NCBI GenBank assembly: GCA_032988165.1 | Contig: JANTQF010000256.1 | Location: forward strand, 1 to 50,088 | Reading direction: 5' to 3' | Source of the DNA: Emmonsiellopsis sp. PD_33 | Taxonomy: Eukaryota; Ascomycota; Eurotiomycetes; Onygenales; Ajellomycetaceae | Length of the DNA stretch: 50,088 bases | Shown here: positions 45,823 to 50,088 of the stretch, in pieces | How positions within the stretch are numbered: position 1 is the first letter of the stretch | Layout: every line of letters starts with the position of its first letter | Notes under the pieces: generated by a model | What the model saw: only the letters and a program-made list of their open reading frames with translations | Told to the model about the DNA's origin: nothing | Database searches by the model: none | Program-made: the position numbers and the translations under genes

Positions 45823-46287
45823 ATGCCCATCATGTCTCCAAACGGCCAAGGCTTTCTCCTCAATCCCGAGGCCCCCACGGGCCTGATGCGATACTCCCAT
45901 GCTCGGGTCCTGCCGCCCTCCACATACCACACCATCCACGTTGCTGGAATCGCCGCTGTCAGCCCCAATGGAACATACGAGGGCGTCACCGAGAACGCAA
46001 ACGGCACTTTCACATTGGACATTCGCGCCCAAACGGCAGCTGTTCTTCGCAGAGTAGAGAGCATAATAAAGGGCGCTTCCAATGGGAAAGCTGATCTCCA
46101 CAACATTGTTGATGCGACGGTATATATCTTGGATATGGCAACACAGTACGCCGGCATGAACGAGGAATGGAATAAGATCTGGACAGATCGCGCTACTGCC
46201 CCTGCTCGAGCTACGATTGGAGTGCGGGAGCTGCCAGACCCTCGTTTGCTGGTGGAAGTGAAGGCCATTGCGGTGTTCCAGGAGTAG
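45823..46287 (+). CDS. RidA/YjgF-family protein, 2-aminomuconate deaminase-like
   Basis: Single exon of 154 residues; ATG at 45823, with a second ATG at 45832 as an alternative start. The RidA fold markers are visible: HVAGIAAVSP, the helix DIRAQTAAVLRRVESIIKG, DATVYILDMATQYAGMNEEW and the substrate-binding Arg129 in TAPARATIGVRELP, ending LLVEVKAIAVFQE. Classic RidA hydrolyses reactive enamine/imine intermediates. The NGTFTLDIRAQT block and the DPRLLVEVKAIA ending resemble the 2-aminomuconate deaminase branch, which removes ammonia from 2-aminomuconate in tryptophan, 2-aminophenol and nitrobenzoate catabolism. That subfamily call is from memory of the pattern and needs a tree. It is transcribed away from the Zn2Cys6 regulator and towards the prenyltransferase, and is probably part of the same locus. 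Extra residues between 53 and 62 are unusual for small RidA proteins. Confidence 0.82.
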   Translation: MPIMSPNGQGFLLNPEAPTGLMRYSHARVLPPSTYHTIHVAGIAAVSPNGTYEGVTENANGTFTLDIRAQTAAVLRRVESIIKGASNGKADLHNIVDATVYILDMATQYAGMNEEWNKIWTDRATAPARATIGVRELPDPRLLVEVKAIAVFQE

Positions 46288-47191
46288 TTGGCAGCGAGCA
46301 GGGGGAGTTTTGTTTTTGAAAGGAATCGAACAGTCATGGAATGCAGATATTGGACGGGTGATGGACAAACGGCATGGATTTTAAACATTTCATAAACACA
46401 AACTTCTACTTCCAACCACAATGCTAGTCTTCAAAATCTTCATTCTCATAGCACAACTGGCTTGATGAGGTGGAAAGATGGCACTTCATGAATGAATGGT
46501 GGAAAAGACACGCGTTCCATTTGTCGATGGGGAAGAATCAGGGACCCAGAATTACACACCTTAACTATAATGATAACTACCACCATTTTTCAGACGGATA
46601 GGAGCCCATTGTTTAGCTCCCTAGGTCCCATAGCTGGCGTGTATGAGCTCTTGACACCAGCATAGCCTTGAGATGCATATTCATATTCGCTTGGTTTGAG
46701 CCAAGGCAAGAAATAGTTAAGCGTGGTAACATCATGCAACACTCGGTAACTTAAACTTCATCTTATTGGCACTGAAAGGGTGTTGTTAGGTAAGTTTTGG
46801 TATGGTAATTTCACTTGATCAACCTCATCCCATCCCCATCCACTCTCTACTCCCCCTATTTGATCCTACCGCCAGCGAATAGCCTATGTCCCTTTTCCGT
46901 CCAAGCACGGGTTTGCCAGGGATAGGGCTCCAGCTCTGGCTGACGGTGAAGAATGATGAGCAGTATAAAGAGACCAATTACCCTCGCCTTGAGGACGACG
47001 GAGCAATTTTCGCTACATCCATCCATTAGGTGGCTCCTACATTCTTATTGCATCTAACCACCCTATTGCCGCATCACCGTGTTTTACCCGCTATTGTCTA
47101 CTGGGACTTCTTCGCTTTTTTAATTTGCATTCCAACTTTTAATCGCCTAACTCCCATCAATTGGTATTTGTTAGCCGGTACCAGCTGTCAA
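46288..47191. other. Promoter interval of prenyltransferase gene
   Basis: 904 bases between two plus-strand genes. AT-rich at the left. No CGATAA element of the type seen in the neighbouring promoters was found, and no exon is evident. The open frame from 47030 merely overlaps the leader. Confidence 0.45.
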
Positions 47192-48637
47192 ATGGCGCCA
47201 GCCCCTGAAGCTGTGTCCAATCTCCTTACTTCGTCCGTGGAGGGCGCGCACAAAGGGGCCAGATTGGAGGATGCGTCCATAAAAACGTACGTGTGAGGGG
47301 AGGTGTACGATGCTCCGATCCATGTTAACAGGTTACACAGCAATGCTGAAAGCTCTGTCCCTGACGCCAACAACGATGGGTTTGCGTTTTGGTCTAAACA
47401 TTGCAGCCCCGTGTTGTCCTCACTGCTCCGTAGCGTTGGGAGTTACGCTGCAGAACAACAAGAATCTCATTTAAAGTTCCTGGAGCGCTATGTTATTCCA
47501 AACATGGGTCCTCCCCCAGATCCAGCACTGCCCAGATCGCTTCTTACGCCCAATGGCGCGCCGTTTGAAGCTAGTATTAACTTCAATAATTCTGGAAAGG
47601 CAATTATACGGTTTACTTTTGAGCCCCTGATGCCAGAAAGGGGGACTCTCTCAGACAGCCCAATCCCCAGAATAGCAGAGGCGGTGCAAGCAGACCTGCG
47701 TTGGTTTAAACAGTTCGCGGCAGAGTTCTTTCCGTCAGAGGAGGAAAGGAAGGCTATCAAAGAGAAGATGCCACCGGATACTGCACGAATACCCCGATGT
47801 TTCCTCGCTTTTGATCTTGATGGTGGAAATATTTCGATGAAGGCCTATTTTTCTCCAATGATGAAGCATATGGCCACTGGTGTGGATTCTGACGAAGCCA
47901 CTGTCACCCTCCTCAAGCGGCTTGAGCCCCTTGGAGAATCGTTTTTGCCAACTCTCAACTATATTGAGAAATATCAGCCAATATGTCAGCAGCCCCCACT
48001 AATACAAGTCGCCGGTATTGATTGCACGGACCCTGGTAGGCGTGCTAGGGTCAAGGTCTACACGAATCCCCGCTCTAGCTCCTTTGATGCAGTTTATGAG
48101 CACGTTACATTCGGCGGAAGACGTACCGATAAGGCAACGCTCGAGGGACTGTCAGTCCTGCGTGAGATGTGGCACTTGTTTACCAATGAACCAGATGGAC
48201 ACTCGGACACATCATTTTCTAAGCCGGTTCTGGACCCGAAGGACGGACATCAGGGCGTATGCTGTAGCTGGGAGTTACTGCCTGGTCAGGAAATTCCCGA
48301 GGTGAAGGTCTACGTTGCCTTGTTCCAGTACTTCTCGGGAGATCGAGCCATCTCGGAAAGCCTGGAAAAGGTGTTCGAGAAAAGAGGTTGGAGTTGGGGT
48401 GTCCAGGGTACATACAGATCACTGGTCGAACAGGCTTGGTAAGTACTTGATTTTACTTGGCCCTCGCTCTTATTTGATTTCTTTCTTTTCTCGACTAAGT
48501 GCGTTTCCAGCGGGAGTGACATTGTTTCCGACGATATCAAGACTCCTACGGCCCACACATATGTGTCCTTCAATTTCTCTGAGAAGAAGGGACTGTACCT
48601 CACGACATACCTAGCCCCATTTGTTCGGTTTACATAG
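47192..48637 (+). CDS. DMATS-type aromatic prenyltransferase
   Basis: Three exons, 47192-47286, 47332-48438 and 48511-48637, with introns of 45 and 72 bases; 442 residues, the usual DMATS length. Family features: GFAFWSKHCSPVL near the N-terminus, APFEASINF with the conserved acidic residue (about Glu111) near the indole site, IIRFTFEP and KAYFSP and KVYTNPRSSSFDAVYEHVTF supplying Arg, Lys and Tyr residues that hold the allylic diphosphate, and the late WGVQGTYRSLVEQA. DMATS enzymes attach dimethylallyl or longer prenyl groups to tryptophan, tyrosine, cyclic dipeptides or other aromatics, using an ABBA barrel and no Asp-rich motif. Intron 1 is very short, and an alternative acceptor nine bases downstream stays in frame, so three residues near 33 are uncertain. 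The last exon supplies the closing strand (AHTYVSFNFSEKKG). The acceptor substrate cannot be read from sequence. Confidence 0.9.
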
Positions 48638-49126
48638 CGTTTTTGCTATGTTGCAAATGACTATGATGGGCGCGCGACCAAACACAAGTCCGTTCCATGG
48701 CTCGATTCGTCCGTACTACATTGACATGTGGTTGGCTCCCCCTATATAGAACGTCGATAAACTGGGGACAGAACAAGAGAAATACCCATGTACATAGATT
48801 ACCCTGTGACTTATCTCTAGGTACCCAGCTACCCAGAAATGAGTATCATCACAGGGTTACCGCTCCGGGTATTTCGAATATCAGCAATGCAACACCGGAC
48901 CTAGCAACAAGATCTTGCATGCGTGACAAGAAAGAAAACCTGAAAGTACGATGTGTGTGTATGGAGTATCCATGTATACCGGCCTCTAAAAGTCGTCTTT
49001 TTACCCCGAAAAATTATTTGGAAGAACGGCAAAAAATGGAACCAACCCCGCCGCTTCGATGACTATCGAAGTAATCCATTAATCGGACGCATGAGTGCCA
49101 CGATGGGCTTTCAAAAACTTTGCTTC
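48638..49126. other. Convergent intergenic region
   Basis: 489 bases between the prenyltransferase stop and the end of the FkbM pseudogene. Open frames here show no family signature. I see nothing else. Confidence 0.45.
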
Positions 49127-49851
49127 CTAGGGACTCCATTCACAGGGCACATTTGTCACGGTGAAGCCTTTTGACTGCAATAAATGTTCTGCCTCCCCAA
49201 GCAGACCACTTAAGTTGGACATTTCCATCACGACGTTCTGGACTACAGCCCAATGCCGTTCGTCGGGCTATACACCGGAGCACCTCTATCTCGTTACCTT
49301 CCACGTCGATTTTGATCAAGTCAATCATGGTGAGGTCTGGACGATCCGAAAATACGATAGCCGTTCAACTATAACCGGGGTCTCAGTCGCATCACCAAGG
49401 ATAATGTCCGTCTTTTCTGGCCCAAGGACCCTATACGACATTTGTCGTAACTTTTCCTTCTCCTCTGGAACGAAAGTCGAGTTGGCTGGCGTATTCGGAT
49501 AGTACGTGAGCCTCTCCGTGCTATCCTTTGAACCACCAAGCGCACGGGATATGCCTTGGCCCCAGAAATGTTATGCAAGGCTAAGTTCTGACGCAATGTC
49601 GGGGAAATCCCTGCGTGGGCTGAAAGGCGAGGATTGTCGATGAGGGGTATTTTTGTTTCATGTCGGGCGAGAATAACCCGATATTGGCCCCGGTATCGAT
49701 GATAAAGGGCGAGCGGCGTAATGTCGTAACAGCGACCCTCGAAAATTTCCTTGTGGATGGGGCGTGCTTCGTCCTCGCCATATTCGTAACCCGGCTGTCC
49801 AATGGTGTAGCAGGAGAACTCGGGTGAAAATTCCATGAGTTGGGTGCCCAT
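49127..49851 (-). pseudogene. Decayed FkbM-family methyltransferase
   Basis: Pieces of one FkbM-type SAM-dependent methyltransferase occur in order on the minus strand but in different frames. ATG at 49851 opens MGTQLMEFSPEFSCY; the SAM-binding motif I (IIDTGANIGLFS) lies in a second frame near 49702-49665; LRQNLALHNISGAKAYP returns to the first; DSTERLTYYPNTPANSTF is in a third; MIDLIKIDVEGNEIEVL (the family's IDVEG motif) in the second; and the C-terminal MEMSNLSGLLGEAEHLL in the third, ending at a stop at 49127. At least five frame changes are needed, near 49705, 49610, 49540, 49348 and 49265, and none coincides with GT..AG introns. The longest open piece is 160 codons. FkbM enzymes O-methylate natural products and glycans. 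Sequence error is possible, but every other gene in the window is intact. Confidence 0.78.
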
Positions 49852-50088
49852 AGTCGGTGGAGGGGTATTCTGAGCGGAGTGATGGGTGTAGTAGGAAGGA
49901 TCACTACCTTGTCACTAATCCCCCTAACCGGGGTGGGGGGGGGGGGGGGAGGGGTGGCTGGACATATCCACACACCAGGGGTCACCGTGGCGTGAGATAC
50001 CTCACGGTCAGGGTCGAGAGGACACAGGCATAGGGGGCAGCACAAGTATTGACACGTGAGACATTGGCGATCGCGTCGGGGTAGTGGC
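49852..50088. other. Right edge with a G-rich run
   Basis: 237 bases upstream of the pseudogene. Contains a near-continuous G tract at about 49931-49956 (poly-C on the coding strand of the pseudogene). An open frame continues to 50045 on the minus strand but crosses this homopolymer and has no recognised motif. Confidence 0.4.

Noticed and set aside
45810..46421. Minus-strand open frames (203 and 184 codons) opposite the RidA-family gene
   Set aside because: They are antisense shadows; the plus strand carries all RidA fold motifs in one frame.
49581..50045. 154-codon frame at the right edge as an intact small protein
   Set aside because: Only its last part resembles anything (the FkbM SAM-binding motif); the first part reads through a poly-C run and is better seen as one frame of the pseudogene plus upstream sequence.

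Overview
This window is nuclear DNA of a filamentous ascomycete, most likely an Eurotiales mould (Aspergillus/Penicillium type). Genes are split by short GT..AG introns of 45 to about 100 bases, often with a CTAAC-like branch site. The housekeeping proteins have the lengths and sequence style of that order. I could not run a search, so species is not claimed. Exon models were built by hand and every protein-coding model closes in frame.

Region 1 (1-38 kb) is conserved core genome: an RPA1-like OB-fold protein (-), the eEF2-folding chaperone HGH1 (-), an inositol monophosphatase (+), an RBR ubiquitin ligase (+), a ROG1-type DUF676 lipase (-), a diacylglycerol/sphingoid-base kinase-like protein (-), the inositol pyrophosphate kinase VIP1/Asp1 (-), the SSU-processome WD protein UTP21 (+), a small single-pass membrane protein (+), an Asteroid/XPG-domain protein (-), the SSU-processome nuclease FCF1/UTP24 (-), the C-4 sterol methyl oxidase ERG25 (-) and the mitochondrial protein NCA2 (+). 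Two genes bear on ribosome assembly (UTP21, FCF1), one on translation-factor folding (HGH1), and three on phosphoinositide or lipid signalling (IMPase, VIP1, DAGK-like).

Region 2 (38-50 kb) looks accessory and like part of a specialised-metabolism locus: an SDR oxidoreductase (-), a CYP504-like P450 (-), a Zn2Cys6 regulator (-), a RidA-family deaminase resembling 2-aminomuconate deaminase (+), a DMATS-type aromatic prenyltransferase (+) and a frameshifted FkbM methyltransferase pseudogene (-). No PKS or NRPS backbone gene lies inside the window. The locus may continue to the right, or the prenyltransferase may itself act on a free aromatic substrate. GATA-type CGATAA motifs occur in three of the intergenic regions here, hinting at nitrogen-linked control.

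Other structure: several genes show abrupt within-gene switches between C-rich and G-rich coding strand. The intergenic stretch at 10.5-11.5 kb carries several micro/minisatellites. The ERG25 start codon is split by an intron. VIP1 carries a 48-base intron that is open in frame and is easily mistaken for coding sequence.
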